64,000 nucleotides of DNA. It comes from an uncultured Draconibacterium sp. GTDB lineage: Bacteria > Bacteroidota > Bacteroidia > Bacteroidales > Prolixibacteraceae. Position 1 is the stretch's first letter; each line of letters begins with the position of its first letter. This document shows, in pieces, positions 17,057 to 32,000 of this stretch. Below the pieces are notes generated by a model. It did no database searches, was not told the origin of the DNA, and worked only from the letters and a program-made list of their open reading frames with translations. The stretch spans positions 1,488,001 through 1,552,000 of the forward strand of contig NZ_OY781981.1 of assembly GCF_963677565.1 (NCBI RefSeq), given 5' to 3'. A program made the translations under genes and the position numbers.

Positions 17057-20000
17057 TTGGTGACAAATTGTTACTATAACCCAATCAGGAAAATGCTGGT
17101 GTTTTTATTTACAGGTATTTTCCTTATCAATATGGAGATGAATTCGGCAGAATGTGTCAATGCTATAACTATGCCCGAATCCATTCGTCCAACTTCTGTG
17201 GTTTCCGAGGCTGTATTTTTCCCTCTCCTGCCTTTCAAAAATATAACCTATTCTTCGATTTCGTATCCTCGAGACATCATTCAGGAAACAGATAAAAATC
17301 AGTGTTCTGCATTAATAAAAACAGGATTAAATATTGACGATCCTCAGCACAATCTTCAGTCCTTAAGTTGGGAAATGACAGGTGCCACAAGCGATCGGTC
17401 TCCAAATTCGGGAATTAACCAGATTGATGTTTATCTTTTTAATAAGGGATCAACACGAATAATATATCGTGGTATTTCTGTTAACAACAACCCCGTTATT
17501 CATGAATTTACAGTAACGGTTGTCGACAATCAAGTGCCTGTAATGGTTGCTCCCCCCACGGCAGAAGTAATCTGTAATCATCCGGTTCCGGAGGCTTTTA
17601 TCAATATTGATGGTTTTATACAAGCAGGAGGTGAACTCTCTGATAACTGCGAAATAGACAGAGCGAGTTTTGCCTTTGTAAGCGAATCGCGTAGCGGATC
17701 CGTTTGTCCGTTTACCATTACCCGAACATATCAGGTACAAGATAACAGCGGAAATATTGCTGAGATTGACCATCATATCCGGGTGAAAGAAGAAGTTGTT
17801 GTTTTAAAATCGGGGCAGGCGGATTATACCGCTATTTCAGGAAACTGGAGTAGTACGGCAACCTGGGGTGGTGCGTTACCAAACTCGGGCGATAATATTA
17901 TTATTCCATCCGGAGTTACTGTAACTGTTGATATTACCACAGCAGTTTGTAATACTATAAACATTGAAAGCGGCGGAACACTTATTATTAGCGGATCGAA
18001 TAAACTAACCGTTTATGGCAGCTGGAACAACAGTGGTTCGTTCGATGCCGGAACAGACGGAACTGTTGAATTTACCGGAACCAATAATGCCGAAATTACA
18101 GGAGCCACCACTTTCGAGAATCTGATTGTTAGTAAAGGAAGTCTGTCAACATCGCTTTTAATTAACGGCAATGTAAATGTATCGGGCGGAGGAGGTTTGT
18201 CTTTAATTGGTGGATTGATTTCGATTCCCGGAACAGGAAGTTTATCGCTTGATTTTAGTGCCGGGCTAACCATTCCTTCTACTGCCGGGTTTGATGTTAT
18301 CGGCGGAACGTTAACAACTGGTAATTTCTCGATTACGAATAACGGTTTGATACGGGTAAATTCAGGCACGGCTGAGTTTGGTACTTCAGCGGGTAACACA
18401 GTACATACACAGGTTGATGGTGCTTTTATTGTGAATGGAGGAATAGTTGATATTTCCGGGCGCCTGGAAAATACTGCAGGAGGGACACTTACGCCTCCCG
18501 GAGTGAATTCGGGAATCTCGATTTCGGCCGGAACAGTTACTTTGGCAACTGCTGGTAATGGTTTAAGTAGTGTGGGGTCGCTAAACGTAACTGCCAATGG
18601 CGATTTCAGATTTACCAGCGGAACAATTGTTTTTCAGAATCCGAGTACAGCAACTACCGAGCTCGACTTGGGAATTATTGGCGGAGCAGGTATAAAACTG
18701 TTATCCGGAGGTACTTTTCAGTTTGGAAATGCATCAACACCCAATAACTCCACTTTTGTATTGGATACCGAAATTCCACTCAGTAACATCTCGACAGGAA
18801 ATAATGCCGACTTGTTGCTAAACGGCGATTTAAATGTGAGTGGTTCCATTTCGCTGGACGCTAATTCAAGTATTGAGTTAAATGGTTACACGTTTGAAAG
18901 AGCGATCTCAACAGGAGGTACTTATTCGTTCCCAATTGCTGATGATGCGGGGAATCCGGTTCCGGTTACCATAACAATTAGCGGAGGTTTTAATGGAGAT
19001 GAATCGATTGAAATAACAACAATCAACACAAAACACCCCGATAACGAAAGTGATAATCACTACTTGGATCAGTATTGGGAGGTGGGTTTAAACGGTATTA
19101 CGAACCCAAATTATAGTATTTCTGCACAGTATCAGAATGCGGATATTTCGGGATCAGAAAATGAAATTGCCGCAGGTATTTGGGATGGAAGCTCGTGGAC
19201 AAAATATGGAGCAGCAAGTGGCGGAACGATATTGGCATCCAATGTTTCAGGCACTACGATTTGGTTTACCGGAATAACACTCGACGACCCCACTGTAGAA
19301 ATAAACGGGGGGAATGCTACTGAAAACATTTGCAGTGGCTCGTCGGTAGCTTTAAGTGCAAATGTTACAGGCGACAATCCAATAACCTACTCCTGGACTT
19401 CAACTCCCGCCGGCTTTACGTCAACTTCTTCATCGGTTAGTGTAAATCCTTTGGTGAATACTACTTACACTCTAACAATAACCGATGGCAACGGATTTAC
19501 TGCCACCGACGATATTCAGGTTGTTGTTGACCCGCAGCCAACAGCAAGTACAAATGGCAGTGCAACAATTTGCGAAAATAGTAGTTACACGCTTGCTTCA
19601 GGAGAGGTAAGTGCATCTTATGGAAATATATCATGGACAGAGAACGGGTTTGGGGAAATTACTGCAGGCGCCAATACTTTAACACCAACTTATACTGCTG
19701 CCTCAGGCGATGCCGGGAATGTTGTAACCTTAACAATGACCGTTACCAGCGATAATGCTTGTTCTCCCCAGACAGCCGTGGCTGTTTATGCTATAAATGT
19801 TGATCCGCTTCCGACCGCATCAGCCGGAGGAAGTGAAACAATATGTGCAGGCGGTAGCACCACTGTGAGTGGGGCAAGCACATCGAACGGTACAATCTTA
19901 TGGACTCACAATGGCTTGGGTGTGTTGAGTAATGATGGAACTTTAACACCAACATACACTGCCGCTGCCGGAGATGCCGGAAAAGATGTTACGCTTACGC

Positions 20001-23000
20001 TCACCGTTACCAGTACTAATGATTGTGCTTCTGCCACTGCAACTGATATTTTTACTGTAACCGTTCGCGAACCGCTGAGCCCTTCAACAATCTCAGCAGC
20101 ACAGGATATCTGTTATAACGGTGTGCCTCAATCATTAGTCGGAACCGCTGCCACCGGAGGACGCGGCTCTTATTCGTACCAATGGCAAAGTAGTCCGGAC
20201 GGAACGGGCAGCTGGAATAATGTTGGGACAAATGGTTTGGTTTATTCTCCACCAGCTTTAATGGCCACAACTTTTTATCGTTTAGAGGTTACAGATTTAT
20301 GTGGAACAGAATATAGTAATGTTGTTGAAGTAAATGTTGCACCTGAGTTAACAGCTAATGATGCTGCTACTGCAATTCTGTGTAATGGCGGTTCAGCAAC
20401 GGTTACTTTATCGGCAAATGGAGGCACTGCTCCGTATTCGTATACCTTTAACGGAGTGAATGATACCGATGGTGTTATTGCAAATGTTACTGCCGGACCC
20501 TACAACTGGAGTGTCACCGATGCACGTAACTGTGGCCCTGTTACCGGAACCATTGTTATTGCTGAGCCAACCAAAGTAACAGCGACTATTGCGATAACCA
20601 ATGAAATTGACTGTAATGGACAAACCGGCGAGGTAACAATTACCGCAAATGGAGGAATTCCACCTTACGAATATATTTTTAATGGCGTGACGCAAAGCAG
20701 TAATGTATTTAACGGAATTCTGGCCGGAAACAACCTCGCATGGAGTGTACGAGATGCCAATGGTTGTGAATTTATTACCGGATCACCGGTTAATATGGTT
20801 GCCCCTGATGCCTTATCAGCTTCTGCCACTCCCACACATTTGCAGTGTTATAACGATAATTCGGGTTCTATTGAGTTAACAGTAACCGGTGGTACAATGC
20901 CTTATTCTTTTGCCTGGGACAATGGTGCCGGAAATGTTGAAGACCCTTCAGGCCTGGCAGCGAATACCTACACTGTAACCATTACCGATGCCAATGGTTG
21001 CACAACCACTTCTACAGCAACCGTTAATCAGCCCGCCGAATTAACAGCTTCGGTGGATGCCACGTTAATTTTATGTAATGGAGAAATAGCCGATATTCAG
21101 ATAAATGCAGGTGGGGGAACGCCTCCTTACGTCTATACTTTCGATGGAAACGCTAATGGAACAGGCACCTTCGCAGGAATTTTGGCGGCCTCCGAAATTG
21201 CCTGGCAGGTAGAAGATGCTAGCGGTTGTATTGTTTCTGATACATATGATTTGGTACAACCAACAGAGATTGTAATTAGCGCTATTTCTGTCGTTGATGA
21301 TGAAATCTGCGAAGGCGAGGATATCGAACTCTCTTCTGCAGCATCTGGCGGAACAGGGGGATTAACCTACACCTGGGAATACCCTGATGGAACGATTGTA
21401 AACAATGCACAAAATCCAACGATTCTGAATGCGGATGTGAGCTACGATGGAACTTTTACACTTACGGTGACCGATGCAAACAACTGCTCTAAAGACACAA
21501 CAATGGATGTTATTGTACATCCGTCGCCAACGGTTAATACCATCGCTGATATTGAAGATTGCCATGATGTTGCTATAGGCGAAATATCAATTTCAGGTAA
21601 TAATGCCGACGACTTTAGCTGGACAATAGATATCGATTCAATTTGGGATATCGCTTCAAGTGGTAATGGCAATATTCCTGCATTTACAACAAATAACGGC
21701 GGTAACGAACCTGTTACTGCAACAGTTACCGTTACTCCTTTGTATACAGGGCAGGGATGTTCAGGTGTTGCTGAAAGCTTTACTATAACAGTGAATCCAA
21801 TACCGGAAATTACAGTCACGAATAATACACCCATATTGTGCGATAATGGAATTACCAGTATCGTGTTAAGCAGTAATGTGTCCGGAACTACTTTTAATTG
21901 GTCGGGCGATGACGGAAGTTCAGGAACAGGAAATATTATTGAAGAAAGTATTTCCGGCGGTGTCACGTACACCATTACTCCTACCAGCCCTTATGGTTGT
22001 GTGGGCGATGATGGAACAACTTCGGTGGCAGTAATTTCAACTGACTATGATCTGGAAGTAAATCCGGAAGCTATTCCCGCAACAAGTTATTGTCAGGGAG
22101 AAGATTTTTCGTTTAATTTCAGAGCAAGCTCAGGAGGAGCCGGATCGATTCTTAATTATACTTTTCAGCGGTGGTGGGGATCCGATTGGGACGAAATAGA
22201 ATGGGTTACACAATTTATGTGGACTGTCGATAATCCCAACGTTGCAATAAATACAAATGGTGGCCCAATTGGTAACGGAACTGTTAGTAATCCGGATGCC
22301 TTGAATAACCTTACTATTCCATTAATAAATAATACCGATGTTGTTCAAACGGCTACCATTTCCGTTACTCCTTGGTCGTATTCAAGAGAACGAAGTTGCG
22401 AATGGAGGTTTTGGAGCGGAACATCTTGTAATTCTTGGTCATCATGGAGTTCGCAGTGTGCAGGCGACGCCTACGAAATTACAATAACGGTTCAACCTTT
22501 TGCGATTGAATGTTCGGGTGATTACGATCTATTTGTAGATCAGGGCGAATGTAATGCAACAATTACCCCCGATGCACCAACCATTAGTTGCGACCTAGGT
22601 ACAACGTTAACCTGGACTATGACTGGTGATGCAACTGATTCAGGTAACGGAAACATAAGTAATTATGATTTTCCAACTGGAATGACAACCGTAACCTACC
22701 GTGCAACCGAAAACGGTAATCCTTCGAATTATAGAGAGTGTTCGTTTAATGTTACAGTGGAAGATAATGAAGCACCTGCTATAAGTAATTGTCCTGCTGA
22801 TATCAATCAAACAATGAGTTCAGTAGTTTGTGGAGATACAGTAATTTTTAGTGAACCGGTATTTACAGATAATTGTGATGGTGTTATTTCTGCCACTAGA
22901 ACCGATGGAACCGGACTAAACAGCGGCGATGTATTTCCGGAAGGAATAACAACGCTAACCTGGCATGTAGTTGATGCTGCCGGAAATGATACCACTTGTA

Positions 23001-26000
23001 GTTTTGATGTAACAATATTATCCGATGGCAGCGGACCGGAAATTACTTGCGTTGGAAATCAGGCAGAATGTGCACCGTATAATAGTACTTACCTGAAAAC
23101 CGGAACCGATTGGGATGCAATCGCAACAGATAATTGTCCGGGAGTGATAAGCTTAAATTACAATTTGAGCGGGGCGAGCAGCGGAACAGGGTCTTCGTTA
23201 AACAATGTCCAGTTTAATGTAGGAACAACAACAGTTGAATGGACTGCCACCGATGCACAAGGGAACAGTTCAAATTGCTCGTTTGACGTTGTTATTTCAG
23301 AAGAGCCTGGTTTCGCCCAAAATCCTGTTGATGTTTCGGCATGCTTAAACGGTTCGGCAACATTTACAGCATCTGCAGCGGGTGTTCCGGCGCCAACTTA
23401 TCAATGGCGATTCGAAGGAACAGATATTCCGGGAGAAACAGGCGCTACTCTGATTGTGAATAGTATTCAGGCAAGTGATGCCGGAAATTACGATGTGGTT
23501 GCAAGCAGTAGTTGTGGAACCGCAATTTCTACAAATGCTGTTTTAAGTGTTTCATCTCCTCCTGAAATAACTACGCAACCTGCCAGCCAAACCGACTGTT
23601 TGGGTGAAAGTGTTGAATTTACCGTTGCTGCCATCGGTGGCGAAACACCATATTCGTATGCATGGCAAATGCGCCCAACTTCAACCGATGCATGGGGTGA
23701 TGCTGCAATGGTCAGTAATATTGTAACCACCGACGATGTTATGGTTGTTACAAATATTGGTGATTCAAATAATCCCGATCATGCTGAATATCGCGTTATT
23801 GTTACCGATGTATGCGGAAACAGCGACACCTCTTCAGTGGCGGCAATAACTGTAAATACAGTACTAAATGCATTAGTTGATACCACGACTGTATGTCAGG
23901 ATGGTGCAGCAACATTTAGTGTTCTTACTTCGGGGAGTGTTCCTGTTTTGTACGAATGGTTCTTAAATGGTACCCCTGTTTCAGACAATGCAGTTTTCTC
24001 CGGAACGACGACACAAACACTTACTATAACAAATGCTCAGGTAAGCGAAGGCGGTACTTATTCGGTACGCATTACCTTTAACATCACTCAGCCAAATAAT
24101 AACGGGGCAGGTGCTACAACCTGTCAAAGTTTGCTTATTGATATTGGTGAGCTAATTGTTGACGAAGGACCTGATATAGTTGCCGGAATTTCTTCGCAAA
24201 CCATTTGCCCTGGTAATGCTATTGCTCAAATCGATCTTTCAAATGCAAATGGCACTCCCGGAACAACTTATTCGTGGACAAGAGATAACACAGGTGTTTT
24301 AACCGGTATGCCCGACAATGGTTCAGGAAATACCATTAGTGGTGTTTTGAATAGTTTAACACCGGGAACGATGGTTACAACAACCTTTGAGATTACTGCT
24401 CTCGCCAACGGATGTCCATCAGCAACAACTGTTACCGTTACGGTTGGAGACACAACAAGGCCAACACCCGCTACCTGCTCAACTGATATTATTGTGAATA
24501 CCGATGCAGGTTTATGCGATGCCACTGTTTCTTATACTGTGCCTGCTTTCGATGATGACTGTGATGGATTAGCTATTCCGGGAACCCTGGTTGAAGGTTT
24601 TGCCTCAGGTGCGCAATTCCCAATCGGAACAACAACCGTAAAATATATTTATACCGATGCAGCTGGAAATGTTTCTGATACCTGTTCTTTTGACGTCACG
24701 GTGGCCGATAATGAACAACCAACAGCAATTTGTAAGGATGTTACCGTACAGTTGGATGCAACAGGAGTGGTTTCAATCACCCCTGCAGATATTGATAACG
24801 GATCATCAGACGGATGTGGATTGGACAGTCTTCGAATCGATGTTTCAAGTTTCGACTGTTCCGATATTGGCGATAACACGGTAAGCTTAACCGCAGTTGA
24901 TTTATATGGAAATGAGGCCACGTGTACAGCAACTGTAACCGTTCAGGATACTGTAAAACCTGTTGTCGCCTGCCGGGATATTAATGCCTATCTTGATGTT
25001 AACGGGCAAGTGAGTATAACAGCCGCTGCAATTGATAATGGAAGCACTGATAATTGTGCAATAGCCTCGCTTAATTTGTCGGCAACCGATTTTACTTGTA
25101 CTGACTTAGGATCAAAATCAGTAACACTAACAGCAACGGATGATAATGGAAATTCAAGTACCTGTAATGCAGAAGTAAATGTGCTGGATACAATCTCTCC
25201 TAACGCCATTTGTCGGGATATTACTATTCAACTCAACGGATCAGGTTCAGCATCAATTACGGCAAATGATGTAAATAATGGTAGTTCGGATAATTGTGGA
25301 ATTGATACCATGTTTCTTTCGCAGTATACTTTTGATTGTTCTGAAACCGGCCTCAATCTGATAACATTAACTGTTGTAGATGACAATGGAAATAGCTCCG
25401 ACTGTGTGGGCACAGTCACCGTTGAGGATATTGAAAAACCTGTAGCCAGATGCAGGGATATTACCATTCAGTTAGATGCAAACGGACTGGCCGCAATTGT
25501 TGCTGCCGATATCGACAATGGAAGTACCGACAACTGCGGTGTGCCTACTTTGAGTGTGTCGCCCAATAGTTTCAACTGCACAAATCTCGGTGCCAATACG
25601 GTTACTTTAACAGCTACCGATGGTTACGGAAACGATTCAACCTGCCAGGCTGTTGTTACTGTTGCCGACGATGATTACCCGGTTGAAATTACTGCAAATG
25701 TTTCGCAAACAACCATTTTGTGTAATGGCGAACCTGCCGATATAACCATTTCTGTTTCAGGAGGTGTAGGTGCGCTAACCTACACATTTAATGGTGTTTC
25801 GCAACCTGGAAACATTTTTAGTGGAATTGGTGCCGGAACATACAATTGGAGTGTTACCGATCCGTTTGGATGCGCCGACACCACAGGAACTTTTGAGGTT
25901 GTAGAACCTGAACCACTGCAGGCATTGCTCACTTCGCTTGATGCCAGTTGTTCATCAGGTAACGATGGCGAGATAAGAATCTCGGCTTCTGGAGGTTCAA

Positions 26001-29000
26001 ATGTTTTTGAATTTAGTATCGACGGTGGTGCCTCCTGGGAGTCGGATACCATTTTCACGGGGCTTTCTCCCGGATTTTACGATGTGCAAATGCGCGATGC
26101 AAATGTTCCTACCTGCTCTGTTGTTCTTGATGCCGCTCTCGAAATCATAATTCTTGATGCCGATATTACATTAACGGATATTTCTTGTTATGGTGAGACT
26201 GATGGTGAAATTACCCTTTCTAATCCTGATGGTGGTTCGGGAGCCTATCAGTTTAGCATTAACGGTGGCACAACCTGGGAAGATTTTGTTTCGGGTAGTT
26301 ATACGTATACAAATCTTGTTGCCGACACATTTGATGTGTGGATAAAAGATGCCAACGATTTGTCGTGTGTTATTCCGCTTGATACAATGTTGATACTAAC
26401 CGAGCCCGACAGTCTGTTTGCTTTAGTCGATTCAGCAAATATTACTTGTTTTGGTGCTAATAACGGGACCATAAGTTTGCTTTCTTCTGCCGGCGGAACT
26501 GGCGGTTATGAATACAGTATCGACGGTGGTACAAACTGGTCATCAAATTCAAACTTTGCAGGCCTTATTCCTGCAACTTACGATGTTCGAATGCGGGATG
26601 CGAACGGTTGCGAGAAAATATTGAATGCCGCATTAATTTTAACCGAGCCTGCAATATTGACTGCCAACATCGACTCGAGTAATATTTCATGCAATGGTGG
26701 CAACGATGGCGAGATTATCCTATCGAATCCAACCGGAGGATATGGAAGCTATGAGTTTTCTGTTGATGGAGGGACAAATTGGCAAACCGATACCGCTTTT
26801 CTGAATTTATATGCCGGAAATTATGATGTTCGTATTCGCGATATTTCTGATCCTTCCTGTTTTATCATTCTAAATCCGACTCTTGTTCTTACCGAACCTC
26901 CTGCAATAAACATTGCTGCTCAGCCTACAGATATAGCGGATTGTTTTGCCTCAACAGTTCAGTTTGGGATTAATATTAACGGAGGAGCCGGAACGATAAC
27001 TTATGAATGGCAACGAATGCGGCCATCGGAAAGTGTATTTACAGCCATATCTGCTGGACCTAACGTGTTGAATCAGGATACAGATTCGTTACAAGTGCTG
27101 AACATTGGAAATGCTGATTCTCCTAACGGTACTCAATATCGTGTTATTATTTCTGATAATTGTACGGTACTTACTTCTGATGTAGTAACATTGTTAGTGA
27201 ACGAAATTACTGATGTAACTCCTGATATTGAGGATACTGAAATCTGTGAGGGACAAAATTATTCACTTCAGGTAGCTACATCCGGTGGAATTCCTGTTTC
27301 TTATCAGTGGCAAATTGATTCTGCCGGAACCTGGGAAGATCTTTCCAATACCACTGTTGTTTCAGGTGTCGACACCGATCAGCTAACCATAACTGGTGCC
27401 TCAACTGCATTAACCGGACAGTACCGGGTAGTGGTTTCTTTTCCATCTTCCGGAGCGGGATGTGATTTGAGTAGCGAAAGTTTTGTTCGAAATCTGACAG
27501 TCCATCCGCTACCAGTAGTTGATTCTAACTCTGATATTGTAGTGTGTAATGGTGATATTGTTTCTGCAATTAGTTTTACAGGAACCGGAATTTCGTATGA
27601 CTGGATAAATACCGATGCAAGCATTGGACTTACTGCAAGCGGAACCGGTGATATTACTTCATTTACAGCACTGAATTCAGATACTGTTCCGGTTAATGCC
27701 GAGATTGTTGTAACTCCGCGGGGATTGTATTGCGACGGAATAGCCGATACCTTTTTGATAACTGTAAATCCTACTCCTCAGGCCATAGCGCCATCAGGTT
27801 TGGTTTTTTGCGAAGCGGGCGCTACCGATCCATATCCACTTAGCGGAATTCCATCAAATACAGTTTTTGATATCTCGGGAGGTGCATCCATCGGTTTGGC
27901 AGATGTTGCAGATGTGAGTGAAATCCCATCGTTTAATCCTGTAGTAGGTACGGCTACTATTACAATTACTCCTAAACTTAACGGATGTTCAGGAATTGCA
28001 GTTTCTTTCGATATCCTTGTTGTCGAATCACCAACCGCAACTATCTCCGGTGGTGATACTGTTTGCCAGGGAGGACTTGCTGCCAGCCTGATTTTTGAAA
28101 GTGCAACCGGTAGAATTGTTATAGCAACATATACCATTAACGGAGCCGATACTAATACGGTGGTCATTCCGGCCTACACACCGGTACCTCTTCCGGTTCC
28201 TACAAACAATTCGGGAGTATTTGATTATGAATTAATACAGGTAGCCTACATTTCAGAGCCATATTGTATTAACACTGATGTGAAAGATACCGCACAAATT
28301 GTAGTCATCGAACCACCTGTGCCAACTATTTCAGGACCCAATGAGATTTGTGCAAATATTGAGGGCAATGTTTATACCACCGAGCCAGGCATGACAGATT
28401 ATGTGTGGAATGTTTCATCGGGAGCTACAATTACTGCCGGTGGCGATTTGCTAAGTAATACCATTACTATTACATGGGACACACCCGGAACTAAAAATGT
28501 GAGTGTCCGATACACCGATGGTAATTTATGTTCGGCTACCATATCTACCATATATCCGGTTACTGTAAATGCAGTTCCGGTTCCAACCATTACCGGTTCG
28601 GCAAATGTTTGCGAAGGAGAGATCATTACCTATACTACTCAATCGGGAATGGCCAATTATTTGTGGGATATTTCGGCAGGTGGTACAATTTCGGCAGGCG
28701 GTGCGTTAACTGATAATTCGGTTACTGTAGAGTGGAACGCATCGGGAGATCAAACCGTTAGTGTTAATTACACCAACGGAAACGGATGTACAGCAGACAG
28801 TGCCACATTAAGTATTACCGAACACGATGTTTATGTAAATCCTGAACCCGCACCTTCGTTGACCGGCGTTGATACAGCTTGTACCGGAACCGAACATATT
28901 TACACTTCAGATGCCGGAATGACAAATTATATCTGGACCGTTTCGGCAGGAGGAACAATTGTTTCAGGAGGTACATTTAACGACAATACAGCAACAATTC

Positions 29001-32000
29001 GTTGGAACGTTGATGGAGCACAATCATTAAGTGTAAATTATACTGATCCGGCTGGATGTGTAGCAAATTCAGATTCTACATTAGCAGTATGGGTACATTT
29101 GTCTCCTGAACCAACGATTAGTGGCCCGGCATTAATCTGTGCCGGTTCTGCCAATGCAACCTACAGAACAGATCCGGGAATGACAAATTACAACTGGACA
29201 GTTTCGGCCGGAGGAACAATAACCGGTGGAGCAAACGATAGTATTGTTTATGTAACCTGGAATTCAATTGGAAATCACACCATTAGTGTAGATTATACCA
29301 ATGCTAATAACTGTAATGCAATCACGCCTTCGGTTTTAGCTGTTGAAGCCGTTAACGAGGTGATACCGACAATTACAGGAGTTCAAACGGTTTGCGAAGG
29401 TACAACCGGAAACTATACAACAGAATCAGGAATGTCGGATTACAACTGGTCGGTTATTGGGGGAACAATAACTGCCGGTGGCGATCCGTCCAGTAATTCT
29501 GTTACCATTCTATGGGATTCGGCTGGTGTTCAAACTGTAAGCGTTGACTATTTGAGTATTAGTGGATGTAATTCTATTGTTACCAATCATAGTGTAACTG
29601 TTGATCCAATGCCACATCCTTCCATAACCGGAGCCACAAGTGCATGTCTTGATACCATTGTTTATACGTACACAACCGAGCCTGGAATGACCGATTACCA
29701 GTGGATTTATTCGGCAGGAGCAATTGTTATTGGAGGTGGAAGTTCTACCGATGACTACATTGAAATTCAGTGGGATGCACTTGGCCCGCAAAGTGTAAAT
29801 GTTAATTATACTAACCTTAACGGCTGCCGCGCAATTACTGCAAGTACACAAAATGTTGTGGTAAACGAGTTAACGCCAGTAACCTGCCCGGGCGACACCA
29901 CTTTTTGTGTAAATGCCGGTATTGTTAATTTGGTTGAGGGAACACCGGGCGGAGGGGTTTTTTCCGGGCCGGGAGTAAGTGGAAATACTTTCGACCCGAT
30001 GGTGGCAGATGTTGGCTTGCATACAATTACCTACTCGTATACCAACGATAGCGCTTGCGTTAGCTCGTGTACATTTGAAATACGTGTTGATCCGCAGCCA
30101 ATTGTTTTAGATCAGTACCTAACAATCTGTAGCGAAAGTGCAGTAGATATAAATTTGAATCAGCTGGTGCCCGATGCAACATTTAGCTGGATAGCATATG
30201 ATAATTCTTCAGGAACATCCGTTTCGGGATTCAGTGACTGTGCCTCTGGATGCGATACAATGATTACGGATATATTAGTGAATTCGAGTATTACAGAACC
30301 TAGTTATAATACAGGAACAGCCGGAACAGTTATATACGAAGTTACGGCAATGCATAATGGTTGTGGCGGAACTTTTAATATTATAGTTACCGTTCAGCCA
30401 TCAATAATTGAGCTGGAACATTCGTGGAATTCTAATTTCGTAGAAGATTTTATTGAAGTTTGTGCCGGGGCTCAGGCCTTAAGCAGTAACGACCTTGAAA
30501 TACTACATCCAACCAGAACCTGGGGATTTTTTAATAGTTATGGTTTGCTTACCGATGGCGACTATTTTGATGATGATAACTGGGGAGTACGGATTCTTTA
30601 TGGTCAATCGGAAGAAGGGCCATGGGTGCAAGCTCCGCACGGAGAAGGACCTTTTGGCGATGGATGGAATGATTCGGAAGGTCCCTATCAATGGATTGTT
30701 GATCTGGCCATTAACGACCGTTTAGGTTACCACTACTTTATTGTAGAATTAACCGATCCGTATACGGGCTGCATAAAATATAGTAATCCGGCCATCTTAA
30801 ATATTGTTTCATCATTACGAATTGAAGCCGGAGGACCTGACTTTGTTTGCACTTCGTCATCTCCTTCTCCAATAACTTTGGACGGTGCTTATGTTGGTGG
30901 TATCGCTTCAACTCCAACCGGCGGAACCTGGACTGCAAATGTGGCTGGAGGCAGTTTTTCGCAAAACTTCTCAAATCCGGGGCTGGCAACTTATACTCCA
31001 CCAGCCGATTTTGTTGGCGAAATAACCTTAACACTTACATCAAACGATCCTGATGGAAGCGGTGAGTGTGTTCCTTTAACAGATGAACGGATAATGAATG
31101 TGTTACCTCCCGGCAGTTTTGAAAGTTGTTTGGAACCGGCTACCTGGATAGAATCCGGCTCGCCGGGAAATAATGGTTACCTTGATGATAACCAATCGCC
31201 ATGTGCGATTAACATTGTGGGTAGCGATAATTTATCAGGTAATCCCGGATCATTTGGTATATCACATTGTGCTGGTGCCGGAACATTATCTTTCGACTGG
31301 TATTTTAAAGCACCCGTCAATAAGATTGTCTGGCACCAGGAAGATCAACAGGAGGGGAGTAATAATGGATCGAGTAGCCGAATGTACGTGGCTCCACCGA
31401 CAAATATTGAAGTTGGCGATTTAATAATTGTTACCATTCATGTTAACGATAATACAGGAACGATAAGCGATAACGATGGCGAGTTTATTGAAATTAGGAG
31501 AGACACTTATTCTGGTGCAGTAACCCTGGCTTCATTTTATAAAATTGCAACAGCTGCCGACGTAAGCAGAACCACCGATTACAGGTTTAATCTTTCGAAT
31601 GTGAGTAGCAACGATCGCATCTATTCGGTTCGAATCTCGGGTGCCGATCAAAACCAGGCAACCGTAATTGGCGATAATGACGGAATCGCACAGTACCTTA
31701 CTTATCCTGCACGAGATTACATGAATGCAACAATACCGGCAGTTTCGGTTACAAATGCCAATTCGATGCTGGTTTCTGCTCTTGCCATTAATATTAGTGG
31801 TAGTTCAGGCGATGTGGAATATATCAATTCTCCGTTGGGGAGTACCACAATGTTTTACGAAGATTACGAAACTACAGCACGGGTTGCGCAAGAGCTAATT
31901 TCATCGACAGGATCGGCAGGAACGCAAACATTCTCGTGGCCAAGTTATAACTCCCGCAACAGGTATAATATGTATGTGGCGGCCCACTCTTTTATAATAA

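Noticed and set aside
18013..18597. 194-codon antisense frame within giant gene 1
   Set aside because: Antisense frames open easily opposite Gly/Ser/Thr-rich repeats. The Pro/Val/Ile-rich product is an artefact of the sense codons, as are the many similar antisense frames across both giants.
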